A DNA stretch of 64,000 nt from NCBI RefSeq assembly GCF_014168815.1, contig NZ_AP021974.1, forward strand, positions 62,001-126,000, given 5' to 3'. The translations under genes were made by a program, and so were the position numbers. The notes below the pieces were generated by a model that worked only from the letters and a program-made list of their open reading frames with translations, made no database searches and was not told where the DNA came from. Shown one piece after another: positions 7,913-17,448 of the stretch. Source of the stretch: Klebsiella sp. WP3-W18-ESBL-02 (GTDB lineage Bacteria > Pseudomonadota > Gammaproteobacteria > Enterobacterales > Enterobacteriaceae). Every line of letters begins with the position of its first letter. Positions within the stretch are counted from its first letter, which is position 1.

Positions 7913-10219
7913 CTATTACGTTTCCTTGAGGATCAGGGAAAGAAAAGCGCGCTAACGCCAAATCAGGTTGCCGACTGGCTGCAAGTTTCCAGTTGGGTCG
8001 ATAACAACGATAAAACCACAATTGAAATCTGGCAGCAGTATCGTGGACAGATGAATGTACCTGCCCGGGGCAAAGTCGCCGCTGCACGAGCATATCGCAA
8101 CCAGAAGAACTGGAATGATTCTTTAGCCATCTGGGAAAGCGTTTTACAGGAAGAGCCTGATAACGTAGATGTACGTACCGGCTGGATAATGACGTTGGCG
8201 GATGCTCGCTACAATCAGCAAGCCCTTACTGAAGCGAATAAATGGGCTCAGGCGCATCCCGGGGCTGATTCTGATGCGCTACTTGCCTATGTCTACCATT
8301 CGCAGGGAAAAAACTGGGATGCATTGTTAGTTGCCAGCCTGGCGGATGACGTCGATCCAGGCAAAAAAAATGCAAAATCCACATTGCTGTCTGCGCTGTC
8401 AGCAAACCGCGTTTCCGGGCCCGCCTTAAATATGGCAGAGGTGGTACCAACTGCCGATCCGGTGAAGCGTCGCCTTGAGCTTGATGCGGCGGCTGAAATG
8501 GTACGTTCCTCTTATACCTCTGCGCGTAATGAAGAAGAGCGTTTTATCGTGGCTGATAAAGCGCTAGCCCGTTATGACCAGTTGCTGACTGCCTGGAAAG
8601 ATGAGCCTTCTGCGCAGAATGATGTCCGTCGGGCCAGAATTGACCGCATGGGCGCCTTGCTGGTCCGTAAACGCACTTCTGAAGTGATTAGTGAATACGA
8701 ATCGCTGTCTGCGAGCGGCGAGGTGCCAAACTACGCAAAACGCTGGGTAGCATCGGCATGGTTAAGCGAACGGCAGCCGGAAAAAACCGAAGCGATGCTG
8801 ATGAGCATCTACTATCCGAACGGACCGATTCCGGTTACGCCGCTCGGTCCTGAGGATCAACAGGATCTGTTCTACGCGCACATCGATAATGAAAACTTTG
8901 ATGCAGCTAAAAAACAGGTCGATGCGTTAATTAAAGACAGCCCATATCTGCGACGCATCTATGGTTCGCCAACACCGCAGCCAAACGATAACTGGCTGCT
9001 GGGACAGTCGTTGCTGACGCAATATCATATCGCTGCCAATGAACTGCCGGAGGCAGAAAAACTCGCAGAGCATCTGGCGCGAACAGGCTCGGGTAACCAA
9101 GGGCTGCGCATATCCTATGCTTCTGTTCTTGAAGCCCGTGGACTGCCGCATGCGGCGGAGAAAGAGCTTAAACTGGCGGAAGTGATTGAGCCCAGTAACC
9201 TGGAACTGGAGCGTCAGCAGGCCTATGTGGCGCTGGATCTCCAGGAGTGGAAGCAGGCCGATGAACTGACGGATGACGTTATTGCTCGCAGTCCGGATGA
9301 TGAAGCGACGCTGCGCCTCGCACGCATGCGTGATGTGCATAAAATGTCGGAAGTACGTATTAGCGGCACGCAGGGGATCTCGTCCGATGGCCCGGTCAGC
9401 GGTAAGAATGATTTCAACATCAACACGGCCATTTACAGCCCGCCAATTAATGACAACTGGCGACTGTTTACCGGATTCAACTTCGCAACCGGCGAGTTTG
9501 AGGAAGGGAAAGGGATTAGCCGCGATCTGGCGGCTGGTGCGGAATGGACTTCCCGTGATTACTGGGCCGAAATGGAAGTGTCTGGCCGAAACTATGGCGA
9601 TGGGCAGAAAATAGGCGGTCGTCTTTCCGCCTGGCATGATTTCAACGATAACTGGCGCGTGGGCGGTTCGGCCGAGCGTCTTTCGCGCAACACGCCACTG
9701 CGCGCGCTGCGTAGCGGCGTATATGCCAACAGCGGCGATTTGTTTGTTCGCTGGTATCAAAACGAACGACGTGAATACCAATTGTCGTTTGCCGCATCAC
9801 ATTTCTCGGATGGTAACGATCGCATCGAATATGGGCTGAGCGGAAAAGAGCGCATGTGGACCACGCCGCGCTTTACGCTGGACTTTACCCCGGGTATCGG
9901 TGGGAGCACCAACACTAAAGAGAATGTGCCGTATTACAACCCTAAGAGTGATTTTTCCGTTGTGCCAGGCCTGAGCGCGGAACAGGTTCTTTACCGCCAT
10001 TATGACACCGTGTGGACCCAGCAAGGCATAGCCGGAGTGGGTGGCTACTGGCAGCAAGGTGAAGACGTTGGCGCTATCGTTCAGGTGGGATATGGACAAC
10101 GGCTCAAATGGAACAACGTCGTAGATGGCGGGGTGATGCTGGTTTGGGATAAACGCCCCTATGACGGTAAACGTGAGCGGAATATCTCCCTCGCTTTCGA
10201 TTTAAATGTCAGGTTTTAA
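7913..10219 (+). pseudogene. pgaA: pgaA, outer-membrane PNAG porin, missing its 5' end
   Basis: About 768 residues of a PgaA-like protein (E. coli PgaA is about 807). A TPR-rich periplasmic part (VAAARAYRNQKNWNDSLAIW; NQGLRISYASVLEARG) is followed by a C-terminal beta-barrel with aromatic strand ends (YSPPINDNWRLFTGF; final FDLNVRF). IS5 has removed the first 50 or so codons, including the signal peptide and native promoter. A surviving frame starts in the IS5 end but has no export signal. PgaA exports poly-N-acetylglucosamine across the outer membrane, so this copy should not function unless complemented. Confidence 0.85.
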
Positions 10220-10228
10220 GGATTGTTC

Positions 10229-12250
10229 ATGCTGAAAAGATGCCTGTGGCTTAGCGCATTAATCACTGGCTGGTTGATGATTACCGCGTGCAGTAGCGCG
10301 CACAATACAACGCCTCGCTATGTTCCTCCCGCAGAGAGAACGCCGTTGACGGCAGATCATCCATGGCCGAAAAACAGCTTCCTGGTGCTCGGCTATCATG
10401 ATGTTGAGGATGGCGCCGCCGACCAGCGCTACCTCTCCGTGCGCACCAGCGCGTTGAGCGACCAAATGGCCTGGTTGCGTGATAATGGCTATAACCCGAT
10501 TAGCGTGCAGCAAATTCTGGACGCTCATGACGGTAAAATTGTGTTGCCGGAAAAAGCGGTCTTACTCACCTTTGACGACGGATACAGCAGTTTTTATACC
10601 CGCGTCTGGCCGCTGCTGAAAGCCTACAACTGGCCTGCGCTCTGGGCTCCAGTGGGCAGTTGGGTTGATTCTCCAGCCAATAAAAAAGTCGATTTTGGCG
10701 GCTTAATGACGGCGCGAGATAAATTTGCCACCTGGAAGATGGTCGAGGAAATGGGCAAATCGCCGTTGGTGGAAGTGGGGGCGCACACCTGGAACTCGCA
10801 TTTCGGCGCTGAGGCGAACCCGCAAGGAAGCAAAGAACCTGCGGTGGCGAATCGCCTTTTCGATAAGAAAACAGGGACTTACGAAACCGACGAACAGTAC
10901 AATCGTCGCATTAATACTGATATCTCGCTGATCACCAATAAGATTAAATCGGTAACCGGGAAATCGCCGCGCGCGTGGGTGTGGCCTTATGGTGCGGCTA
11001 ACGGCACCACCTTAAAGCTGGCCAAAGAACATGGCTATAAGATGGCCTTTACGCTCAATGAAGGGCTGGCGAACGCTGCGTTTCTTGATGATATCCCGCG
11101 CGTACTGATCTCTGATAACCCGTCTCTCAAGCGCTTTGCCAGTCAGGTTGCTCAGGTACGTGAACCACAAACGATGCGTGTGATGCACGTCGATCTGGAT
11201 TACGTGTATGACAAAGATCCTGCCCAGCAGAAGCGAAACATCGACAAGCTGATCCAGCGTGTTTATGACATGCGCATTTCTCATGTCTTCCTGCAGGCGT
11301 ACGCCGATCCTAAAGGCGACGGGAATATTCGCGAACTCTATTTCCCTAACCGCTGGCTGCCGATGCGTGCCGATCTCTTTAACTATATCTCCTGGCAGTT
11401 ACAAACGCGGGCCGGGGTGACGGTATATGCCTGGATGCCGGTACTGGCTTTCGACCTCGATGCTTCCATTCCACGCGTGACGGCATGGGATCCGAAAACA
11501 GGACGCACTGCGATCAATCACGAGAACTATGTGCGTCTGTCTCCCTGGGACAGCGAAGCGCGTAAACGTATCACTGAAATCTATGAAGACCTGGCGAAGC
11601 ATGCCAGCTTCAAAGGGATTTTGTTCCACGACGATGCTTTCCTGACGGACTTTGAAGATGCGTCACCGGAGGCGTTAGCCGCCTACCGCGCCGCAGGGCT
11701 TCCGGGAAGTATTGAGCAAATCCGTAGCAACCCTCAAACCTTCGAACGCTGGACGCGCCTGAAAAGTAAGATGCTGATCGACTTTACTAAGCAACTGACG
11801 CAATCGGTACGCAATATTCGCGGTCCGCAGGTGCAAACTGCCCGCAATATATACGCCATGCCGGTACTGGAGCCTGAAAGCGAAGCCTGGTTTGCGCAAA
11901 ACCTGAATGATTTCCTCAATACCTATGACTGGACGGCACCCATGGCGATGCCATTCATGGAGCAGATCCCGGCTAATGATGCCAATGCCTGGCTCGACAG
12001 ATTAGTCAATGCCGTTGCACAAACGCCCGGCGCGCTGGACAAAACCGTGTTTGAACTGCAGGCACGAGACTGGCGTAAATCCGGGGACGAGGCAGAAATC
12101 AGTGGAAAACAAATAGCCGAATGGATGCGCCAACTGAAACTAAGTGGTGCAGGTAACTACGGCTATTATCCGGATGATTTCATCAGCGACAAACCTGAGA
12201 TGTCAGAGATTCGCTCGACGTTCTCCTCATACTGGTACCCGCAAAAATGA
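10229..12250 (+). CDS. pgaB: PgaB poly-N-acetylglucosamine deacetylase
   Basis: A 673-residue lipoprotein. ATG 10229 follows AAGGA, and the signal MLKRCLWLSALITGWLMITA ends in a lipobox Cys (ITAC-SS). The N-terminal NodB-type deacetylase domain has FLVLGYHDVEDG, VLLTFDDGYSSFY (metal-binding DD) and VEVGAHTWNSH. The C-terminal glycoside-hydrolase-like half includes GILFHDDAFLTDFED. PgaB partly deacetylates PNAG in the periplasm before export. Full length, nine bases after the pgaA stop, and overlapping pgaC by four bases. Confidence 0.95.
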   Translation: MLKRCLWLSALITGWLMITACSSAHNTTPRYVPPAERTPLTADHPWPKNSFLVLGYHDVEDGAADQRYLSVRTSALSDQMAWLRDNGYNPISVQQILDAHDGKIVLPEKAVLLTFDDGYSSFYTRVWPLLKAYNWPALWAPVGSWVDSPANKKVDFGGLMTARDKFATWKMVEEMGKSPLVEVGAHTWNSHFGAEANPQGSKEPAVANRLFDKKTGTYETDEQYNRRINTDISLITNKIKSVTGKSPRAWVWPYGAANGTTLKLAKEHGYKMAFTLNEGLANAAFLDDIPRVLISDNPSLKRFASQVAQVREPQTMRVMHVDLDYVYDKDPAQQKRNIDKLIQRVYDMRISHVFLQAYADPKGDGNIRELYFPNRWLPMRADLFNYISWQLQTRAGVTVYAWMPVLAFDLDASIPRVTAWDPKTGRTAINHENYVRLSPWDSEARKRITEIYEDLAKHASFKGILFHDDAFLTDFEDASPEALAAYRAAGLPGSIEQIRSNPQTFERWTRLKSKMLIDFTKQLTQSVRNIRGPQVQTARNIYAMPVLEPESEAWFAQNLNDFLNTYDWTAPMAMPFMEQIPANDANAWLDRLVNAVAQTPGALDKTVFELQARDWRKSGDEAEISGKQIAEWMRQLKLSGAGNYGYYPDDFISDKPEMSEIRSTFSSYWYPQK

Positions 12251-13581
12251 CCGATCGCATTATTGCTTTCCTGATACTTTGCCTGATGTTCAGCCTGCCG
12301 TTTGGCGTGGCTGTCATCTTTACAGGTGAAGTCATGTTGAACTTCGTCTTCTTCTGGCCTTTATTCATGTCTGCATTATGGATAAGCGGCGGGGTCTATT
12401 TCTGGTTTTATCGTGAGCGTCACTGGAAATGGGGAGACGATACACCGCCACCGACGCTGGAGGGAAATCCGCTGGTTTCCATTTTGATCCCCTGCTTTAA
12501 CGAAGGGATCAACGCGCGGGAAACCATCGGCGCTGCGATGGCACAGCGCTACAAGAATATCGAAGTGATTGCCATTAACGACGGTTCAACGGACGATACG
12601 CACGATGTTCTGGAACAGTTGGCGATTGAGTACCCCAGCCTGCGCGTCATTCATCTGGCTGAAAACCAGGGCAAAGCGCTGGCGCTCAAAACGGGCGCGG
12701 CCGCTGCGCGCAGCGATTACCTGGTGTGTATTGATGGCGATGCGTTACTGGATCGCGATGCCGTGGCGTATCTGGTCGCTCCGCTGATCCAGTTCCCACG
12801 CGTTGGGGCGGTAACCGGCAACCCGCGTATTCGCACCCGTTCCACGCTAATCGGTCGTGTGCAGGTCGGTGAGTTCTCTTCCATTATCGGCTTAATTAAG
12901 CGTACTCAACGAGTCTATGGTCAGATCTTTAGCGTCTCTGGCGTAGTTGCGGCGTTTCGTCGTCGCGCGCTGGCCGAGGTGGGGTACTGGAGCCCGGACA
13001 TGATCACCGAAGACATCGATATCAGTTGGAAGCTGCAATTGCGCCATTGGTCGATATTCTTTGAGCCGCGCGCGCTGTGCTGGATCCTGATGCCTGAAAC
13101 GTTAAGAGGGCTGTGGAAGCAGCGCCTGCGCTGGGCGCAAGGCGGGGCGGAGGTGTTTATTGTTAACATGCGCCGTCTGTGGTCGTGGGAGTTCCGCCGC
13201 ATGTGGCCGCTATTTTTCGAGTTCTGCTTTTCTACCACGTGGGCATTTGCCTATGCGATCAGTATCGTGCTGTTCCTGCTGGGACTGATGATCCCGATGC
13301 CGGACTCGCTGTATGTTCAACATCTGTTCCCGCCAGCCTTTACCGGACTTATTCTCGGCGTGGTCTGCTTAATACAGTTTGCGATAAGCCTGATGATTGA
13401 ACGACGCTATGAAAAAGGCATTGGCGCCTCATTGTTCTGGATAATCTGGTTCCCGGTGGTGTACTGGCTGTTGAGCCTGTTTACCACGTTGGTGTCATTC
13501 CCGAAAGTGATGCTCAAACGCAAACGCGGCAGGGCGCGCTGGGTGAGTCCTGACCGTGGAATAGGGAGGATCGAATCATGA
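12247..13581 (+). CDS. pgaC: PgaC PNAG synthase, glycosyltransferase family 2
   Basis: 444 residues. Two N-terminal membrane segments precede a cytoplasmic GT2 domain: VSILIPCFNEG, AINDGSTDDT, LVCIDGDALLD, ITEDIDISWKL and the processive-synthase motif QRLRWAQGG. C-terminal membrane segments follow (FEFCFSTTWAFAYAISIVLF; LFWIIWFPVVYWLLSLF). It polymerises N-acetylglucosamine from UDP-GlcNAc and needs PgaD. ATGA overlaps on both sides mark a tight operon. Confidence 0.96.
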   Translation: MTDRIIAFLILCLMFSLPFGVAVIFTGEVMLNFVFFWPLFMSALWISGGVYFWFYRERHWKWGDDTPPPTLEGNPLVSILIPCFNEGINARETIGAAMAQRYKNIEVIAINDGSTDDTHDVLEQLAIEYPSLRVIHLAENQGKALALKTGAAAARSDYLVCIDGDALLDRDAVAYLVAPLIQFPRVGAVTGNPRIRTRSTLIGRVQVGEFSSIIGLIKRTQRVYGQIFSVSGVVAAFRRRALAEVGYWSPDMITEDIDISWKLQLRHWSIFFEPRALCWILMPETLRGLWKQRLRWAQGGAEVFIVNMRRLWSWEFRRMWPLFFEFCFSTTWAFAYAISIVLFLLGLMIPMPDSLYVQHLFPPAFTGLILGVVCLIQFAISLMIERRYEKGIGASLFWIIWFPVVYWLLSLFTTLVSFPKVMLKRKRGRARWVSPDRGIGRIES

Positions 13582-14084
13582 GTCAGCCGCTGATCTTTAC
13601 GGAGCGGCGTCTGCTGCCGCGCATCATTGACGTTCTGTTAACGATTTTTGCCTGGGTTGGATTTTTATACTTAATCTACAAAGGGCTGATTACGGCCCTG
13701 GCGCATTCACCGTATATGGGCGTGCGTCCCTTTTTCACCACGCTGGATACGGTCACGTTTTACATCCTTGTCGCGCTGGTCAACGGACTGGTGCTGATCG
13801 GCTGGGCGAAATACAATCAGTTTCGTTTTCGGGTGGAGCGTCGCAGTCGCAGACCAGGACTGGAAGACCATGAGCTGGCGGAAAGTTTACGTATTACCCG
13901 TGAACTGGTTACAGAGTTGAACAAAGCGAGGGTGCTGACGGTCCATCACCATGAGAATGGCGAAATCAGTCATATCGATGTGGACAAGCACATCGCCGAT
14001 AACCGCCTGCCGCCGCCGACGCCTGCAATGCTGGAATATTTGCCGCCGGAGCGGGAGCCATTGTTACAGAAAAGGCCCGAGTGA
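13578..14084 (+). CDS. pgaD: PgaD, PNAG synthase accessory protein
   Basis: 168 residues with two membrane segments (IIDVLLTIFAWVGFLYLIYK and FYILVALVNGLVLIGWA) and a cytoplasmic proline-rich tail (LPPPTPAMLEYLPPEREP). PgaD binds PgaC in the inner membrane and in E. coli forms part of the c-di-GMP receptor. Its start overlaps the pgaC stop. Confidence 0.93.
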   Translation: MSQPLIFTERRLLPRIIDVLLTIFAWVGFLYLIYKGLITALAHSPYMGVRPFFTTLDTVTFYILVALVNGLVLIGWAKYNQFRFRVERRSRRPGLEDHELAESLRITRELVTELNKARVLTVHHHENGEISHIDVDKHIADNRLPPPTPAMLEYLPPEREPLLQKRPE

Positions 14085-14112
14085 TATTTCTGCTACCCGC
14101 CACTTCCCTCAG

Positions 14113-14157
14113 CCTCGCATCGGTCTATGATTAGACTCAGACAATAAAAATGCGAGG
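14113..14157. terminator. Inverted repeat between pgaD and yjdI
   Basis: CCTCGCAT at 14113-14120 pairs with ATGCGAGG at 14150-14157 around a 29-base loop. There is no downstream T-run, so it may be a weak terminator or a protein site. It lies in the short gap before yjdI. Confidence 0.35.
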
Positions 14158-14164
14158 TAATGTC

Positions 14165-14260
14165 GTGGAAAAGGAACTACTGGAGGCAGGTTACCGGGCC
14201 TATACCGGCGAGAAGATTGACGTCTACTTCAACACGGCGATATGTCAGCATTCAGGAAAC
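14165..14260 (+). pseudogene. yjdI: yjdI (Fe-S cluster protein) 5' fragment
   Basis: From GTG 14165 the frame encodes VEKELLEAGYRAYTGEKIDV and continues YFNTAICQHSGN, which I recognise as the start of E. coli-type YjdI, a small putative (4Fe-4S) mono-cluster protein. IS26 at 14261 removes the rest. Its presence next to pgaD shows that a chromosomal stretch was captured, not just a tailored operon. Confidence 0.75.
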
Positions 14261-15080
14261 GGCACTGTTGCAAATAGTCGGTGGTGATAAACTTATCATC
14301 CCCTTTTGCTGATGGAGCTGCACATGAACCCATTCAAAGGCCGGCATTTTCAGCGTGACATCATTCTGTGGGCCGTACGCTGGTACTGCAAATACGGCAT
14401 CAGTTACCGTGAGCTGCAGGAGATGCTGGCTGAACGCGGAGTGAATGTCGATCACTCCACGATTTACCGCTGGGTTCAGCGTTATGCGCCTGAAATGGAA
14501 AAACGGCTGCGCTGGTACTGGCGTAACCCTTCCGATCTTTGCCCGTGGCACATGGATGAAACCTACGTGAAGGTCAATGGCCGCTGGGCGTATCTGTACC
14601 GGGCCGTCGACAGCCGGGGCCGCACTGTCGATTTTTATCTCTCCTCCCGTCGTAACAGCAAAGCTGCATACCGGTTTCTGGGTAAAATCCTCAACAACGT
14701 GAAGAAGTGGCAGATCCCGCGATTCATCAACACGGATAAAGCGCCCGCCTATGGTCGCGCGCTTGCTCTGCTCAAACGCGAAGGCCGGTGCCCGTCTGAC
14801 GTTGAACACCGACAGATTAAGTACCGGAACAACGTGATTGAATGCGATCATGGCAAACTGAAACGGATAATCGGCGCCACGCTGGGATTTAAATCCATGA
14901 AGACGGCTTACGCCACCATCAAAGGTATTGAGGTGATGCGTGCACTACGCAAAGGCCAGGCCTCAGCATTTTATTATGGTGATCCCCTGGGCGAAATGCG
15001 CCTGGTAAGCAGAGTTTTTGAAATGTAAGGCCTTTGAATAAGACAAAAGGCTGCCTCATCGCTAACTTTGCAACAGTGCC
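14261..15080 (+). mobile_element. IS26 copy 2
   Basis: 820 bp with intact GGCACTGTTGCAAA termini. Flanks caggaaac and gttgttct do not match. It truncates yjdI on the left and a leftward gene on the right, closing the pga segment opened by the oppositely oriented copy at 4068. Confidence 0.97.
14324..15028 (+). CDS. tnpA: IS26 transposase
   Basis: 234 residues, identical in translation to the copy at 4120-4824 (Gly184 form). Start chosen at MNPFKGRHFQ. Confidence 0.97.
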   Translation: MNPFKGRHFQRDIILWAVRWYCKYGISYRELQEMLAERGVNVDHSTIYRWVQRYAPEMEKRLRWYWRNPSDLCPWHMDETYVKVNGRWAYLYRAVDSRGRTVDFYLSSRRNSKAAYRFLGKILNNVKKWQIPRFINTDKAPAYGRALALLKREGRCPSDVEHRQIKYRNNVIECDHGKLKRIIGATLGFKSMKTAYATIKGIEVMRALRKGQASAFYYGDPLGEMRLVSRVFEM

Positions 15081-15141
15081 GTTGTTCTTCCGCTTCTGCT
15101 TTCTCAAGCAGATCCTGCGCCAGTAATTCAAATTCAGACAT
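15081..15141 (-). pseudogene. 5' fragment of an unknown gene cut by IS26
   Basis: ATG at 15141 behind GGAGACA encodes MSEFELLAQDLLEKAEAEEQ before IS26 at 15080. A good ribosome site and an acidic helical start suggest a real plasmid gene whose remainder was lost. Family unknown. Confidence 0.5.
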
Positions 15142-15239
15142 ATTGTCTCCATTGGGTCTTATGGGTGAAACTGTATCACTCATTTGACCCAGATTGAATG
15201 TTTTTATCTGGATATTTAAACAGGTTTATTGTTAGGTAA

Positions 15240-15527
15240 CGCACGTTGGCCACGCTGGAGCGTCTTCTGGGCCTGCTGTCGGCCTTTGAGGTCGTGGTAT
15301 GGATGACGGATGGCTGGCCGCTGTATGAATCCCGCCTGAAGGGAAAGCTGCACGTTATCAGCAAGCGTTACACTCAGCGCATTGAGCGACATAACCTGAA
15401 TCTGAGACAACATCTGGCAAGGCTGGGACGGAAGTCACTGTCGTTCTCAAAATCGGTGGAGCTGCATGACAAGGTCATCGGGCATTATCTGAACATAAAA
15501 CACTATCAGTAAGTTGGAGTCATTACC
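15240..15527 (+). mobile_element. IS1-family 3' remnant
   Basis: The frame 15246-15512 encodes the C-terminus of IS1 InsB (WMTDGWPLYESRLKGKLHV; final HYLNIKHYQ). It is followed by the IS1 end, reading GGTAATGACTCCAAC on the reverse strand, up to 15527. Only about 290 bp of the roughly 770-bp element remain. Its right edge supplies the stop codon of the neighbouring leftward gene. Confidence 0.9.
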
Positions 15528-15729
15528 GGTTCTCTTTGTCTTTTAGTGATTCTATAAACCTCATTACGTCTGAATATAAAAATCTATTATTTGATTTATG
15601 TGGCTCATGAGGTTGTGGGATGGTCTTGTTTTTGAATGTGCCAGTTTTCTTAATGGCAAAGATTAATTCACCTTCTGTTATTCCTAACATTTCAGCAAAT
15701 GTTTTTGCTTCTATAGTTACTGACTTCAT
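15523..15729 (-). CDS. Small protein cut at its 3' end by IS1
   Basis: 68 residues: MKSVTIEAKTFAEMLGITEG at the N-terminus and FLYSDVMRFIESLKDKEN near the end, resembling small winged-helix or excisionase-like DNA-binding proteins. The TAA stop lies within the first bases of the IS1 end (GGTAATGAC), so the native C-terminus has been lost. It starts four bases after the stop of the Mrr-like gene, in the same operon. Function unknown. Confidence 0.55.
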   Translation of the reverse strand: MKSVTIEAKTFAEMLGITEGELIFAIKKTGTFKNKTIPQPHEPHKSNNRFLYSDVMRFIESLKDKENR

Positions 15730-15733
15730 TTAA

Positions 15734-16375
15734 TTAACTCTCATGGTATCGATTTTCTTTACCGGCATCTTTAACAATGGTGCTCGTTTCTAGTGTTGCT
15801 GCGGTACGCTTCATCATCGTCTGCGGGGCGGTTGCGATAGTGAAGGAGCTGCCGGGCGTGAGCAAATCTATCAGGCGCTGGCCGCTGATAATCTCCATCC
15901 GTTCACTGGCAATACTGACAGATTTTGAACCTGCGCCGGTTTTCCCGGTATGGCAAAACAGACCGCGACAGTTATGACGTTTAAGCAACTTCTCGAACTC
16001 CTGTACGTGCTGTAAAGCAATATGGCCGCGATAGCGTTTAGCCTGAATAAGATAGCGATATTTTCCTATTATTACCTGGCCGTCAATGCCTCCATCGCCG
16101 GTATAGCGTTTGTTTCTGATGGTTCTGAAGCCATGCGCTTCAAATCCTTCCAGCAACAGTTCTTCAAACACAAAAGGATCAATTTTCCTCAGGTAGTTAA
16201 TTTTTTGTGGGAAGCCCGGCAACGTCTTTATGCGCTCCAGCACCCGCCGCGCACTTTGCTGCTTCCTTTTGTGTCGTCGGTTGCGTACTGAACGCCGGAA
16301 GAATACAACGGCAAACAGTGCGATGGCGCTGCAAGCCCATAGAATAAGGTTTTCTGTAGTGGGGAAGGGGAACAT
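15734..16375 (-). CDS. Membrane-anchored Mrr-like restriction endonuclease domain protein
   Basis: 213 residues from ATG 16375 (MFPFPTTENLILW); longer starts overlap the upstream gene and lack a better ribosome site. An N-terminal membrane segment (LILWACSAIALFAVVFF) precedes an Mrr_cat-type nuclease fold: FEELLLEGFEAHGFRT, then GDGGIDGQVIIGKYRYLIQA followed by KRY, with the Asp and Gln-Ala-Lys catalytic pattern. The family cleaves DNA, often modified DNA. A similarly placed nuclease gene is common beside IncN-like transfer regions. The substrate is unknown. Confidence 0.75.
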   Translation of the reverse strand: MFPFPTTENLILWACSAIALFAVVFFRRSVRNRRHKRKQQSARRVLERIKTLPGFPQKINYLRKIDPFVFEELLLEGFEAHGFRTIRNKRYTGDGGIDGQVIIGKYRYLIQAKRYRGHIALQHVQEFEKLLKRHNCRGLFCHTGKTGAGSKSVSIASERMEIISGQRLIDLLTPGSSFTIATAPQTMMKRTAATLETSTIVKDAGKENRYHES

Positions 16376-16430
16376 GGTGATAGTGTGCTTTCTGTGGGTA
16401 AAGAAAAGGGCGGTTAAACCGCCCTGGTGT

Positions 16431-16742
16431 TTAGCGACGGCTGTAAACCTGCCACGAAGCGCTGCCTGACTGATTCTGGCAAATCCGCCCGTAAAGTACG
16501 GTGCCGGTCGAGTAGCGGGCGCCATTCAGATAGCAATAGCCGCTGGATTGCAGCAGTTCGTTGCGCAGCTTTTCTTCCTGCTTTGATAGCCGGGACTCCG
16601 CAGACTGCAAACGAACGGATAATTCGTTAATCTGGCGTTGCTGGTTATTCATCTGGCTCTGCATCGCATTACCTTTATCCTGGCTGACGCAACCAGTTAA
16701 GAGAGCTGTACAGGCTAATGCACTTAATATAATTTTTTTCAC
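16431..16742 (-). CDS. Small lipoprotein with coiled coil and DUF1496-like tail
   Basis: 103 residues: signal MKKIILSALACTALLTGC with lipobox LLTGC, a helical coiled coil (QQRQINELSVRLQSAESRLS) and a C-terminal SGYCYLNGARYSTGTVLYGR followed by ICQ, resembling DUF1496. Probably periplasm-facing. Part of a leftward operon divergent from virB1. Role unknown. Confidence 0.7.
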   Translation of the reverse strand: MKKIILSALACTALLTGCVSQDKGNAMQSQMNNQQRQINELSVRLQSAESRLSKQEEKLRNELLQSSGYCYLNGARYSTGTVLYGRICQNQSGSASWQVYSRR

Positions 16743-16777
16743 GTTGGCTCCTTAAATTGAGATTATTCCTAGCCCGC

Positions 16778-17092
16778 CTATAAGCGAACTTTCCCGTATT
16801 TACTTATGATCTGGCTTATCATCGACTGGTTACTTCCACCTTCGCCATTATCCGGGCATTCATTAAGAAAAGCCTTCCTGGCATCCCTCGTGTGGTTGGG
16901 TAAAAAGCCGTGCTTGTTCTTTTTAACGATATTGAAGAAAGCAGCTTCAGCACTGTTACACTCGCTTCCGCCGCTATCGCCGGTGAGCTTGCCCGCCATG
17001 CACATAATAACTTTGCAGGGATCTTCAGCATGGCTGGCAGGAAGATAAAGCAGACTACCAGCTGCTATCAGAGGGATTAAGAGTTTCTTCAT
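16778..17092 (-). CDS. TrbM/KikA-like secreted protein
   Basis: 104 residues with signal peptide MKKLLIPLIAAGSLLYLPAS followed by HAEDPCKVIMCMAGKLTG. The remaining pattern, C...FFNIVKKNKHGFLPNHTRD then ARKAFLNECPDNG, fits TrbM/KikA/MpfK proteins, which have conserved cysteines and accompany P-type transfer systems. In IncN plasmids KikA is encoded divergently from the tra genes, as here. Its start overlaps the upstream stop (ATGA). Confidence 0.72.
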   Translation of the reverse strand: MKKLLIPLIAAGSLLYLPASHAEDPCKVIMCMAGKLTGDSGGSECNSAEAAFFNIVKKNKHGFLPNHTRDARKAFLNECPDNGEGGSNQSMISQIISKYGKVRL

Positions 17093-17433
17093 TGTTTTGT
17101 CCTTAACAGTTTGTTCAGATATACACCCGCCAGAATGTTGATAACGGTAAGTAATATTAATAATAACGCAGAGTTATAAATAGATTTGTAACCTATATCG
17201 CCTGCGATATATTCGACAATAAAAACGAAAATCGTTAACATTGCGAACAACTTGATTAACTTTCCTGTAATTTTCTTAACGATATAAGCAACTGAATAAG
17301 AGCCGGATTTGATGATGCTGGCGAGTAACCTGATAGCATGGACACGGAATTTTCTTAAAATGGGCGGAATGGAAAATGCCTTTTTCTTCCTTCTGCCTTT
17401 TTGCTTTTCCGCAAAATCAATAACATCGCCCAT
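17089..17433 (-). CDS. Small membrane protein
   Basis: 114 residues with a basic N-terminus (EKQKGRRKKKAFSIPPILRK) and two membrane segments (LIKLFAMLTIFVFIVEYIAG; IYNSALLLILLTVINILAGV). Overlaps the TrbM-like gene by four bases. Function not recognised. Confidence 0.65.
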   Translation of the reverse strand: MGDVIDFAEKQKGRRKKKAFSIPPILRKFRVHAIRLLASIIKSGSYSVAYIVKKITGKLIKLFAMLTIFVFIVEYIAGDIGYKSIYNSALLLILLTVINILAGVYLNKLLRTKQ

Positions 17434-17448
17434 TTTTATACTCTCCGG

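Noticed and set aside
8927..9781. 284-codon frame antisense to pgaA
   Set aside because: High-GC shadow of a well-supported coding frame; no ribosome site or domain pattern.
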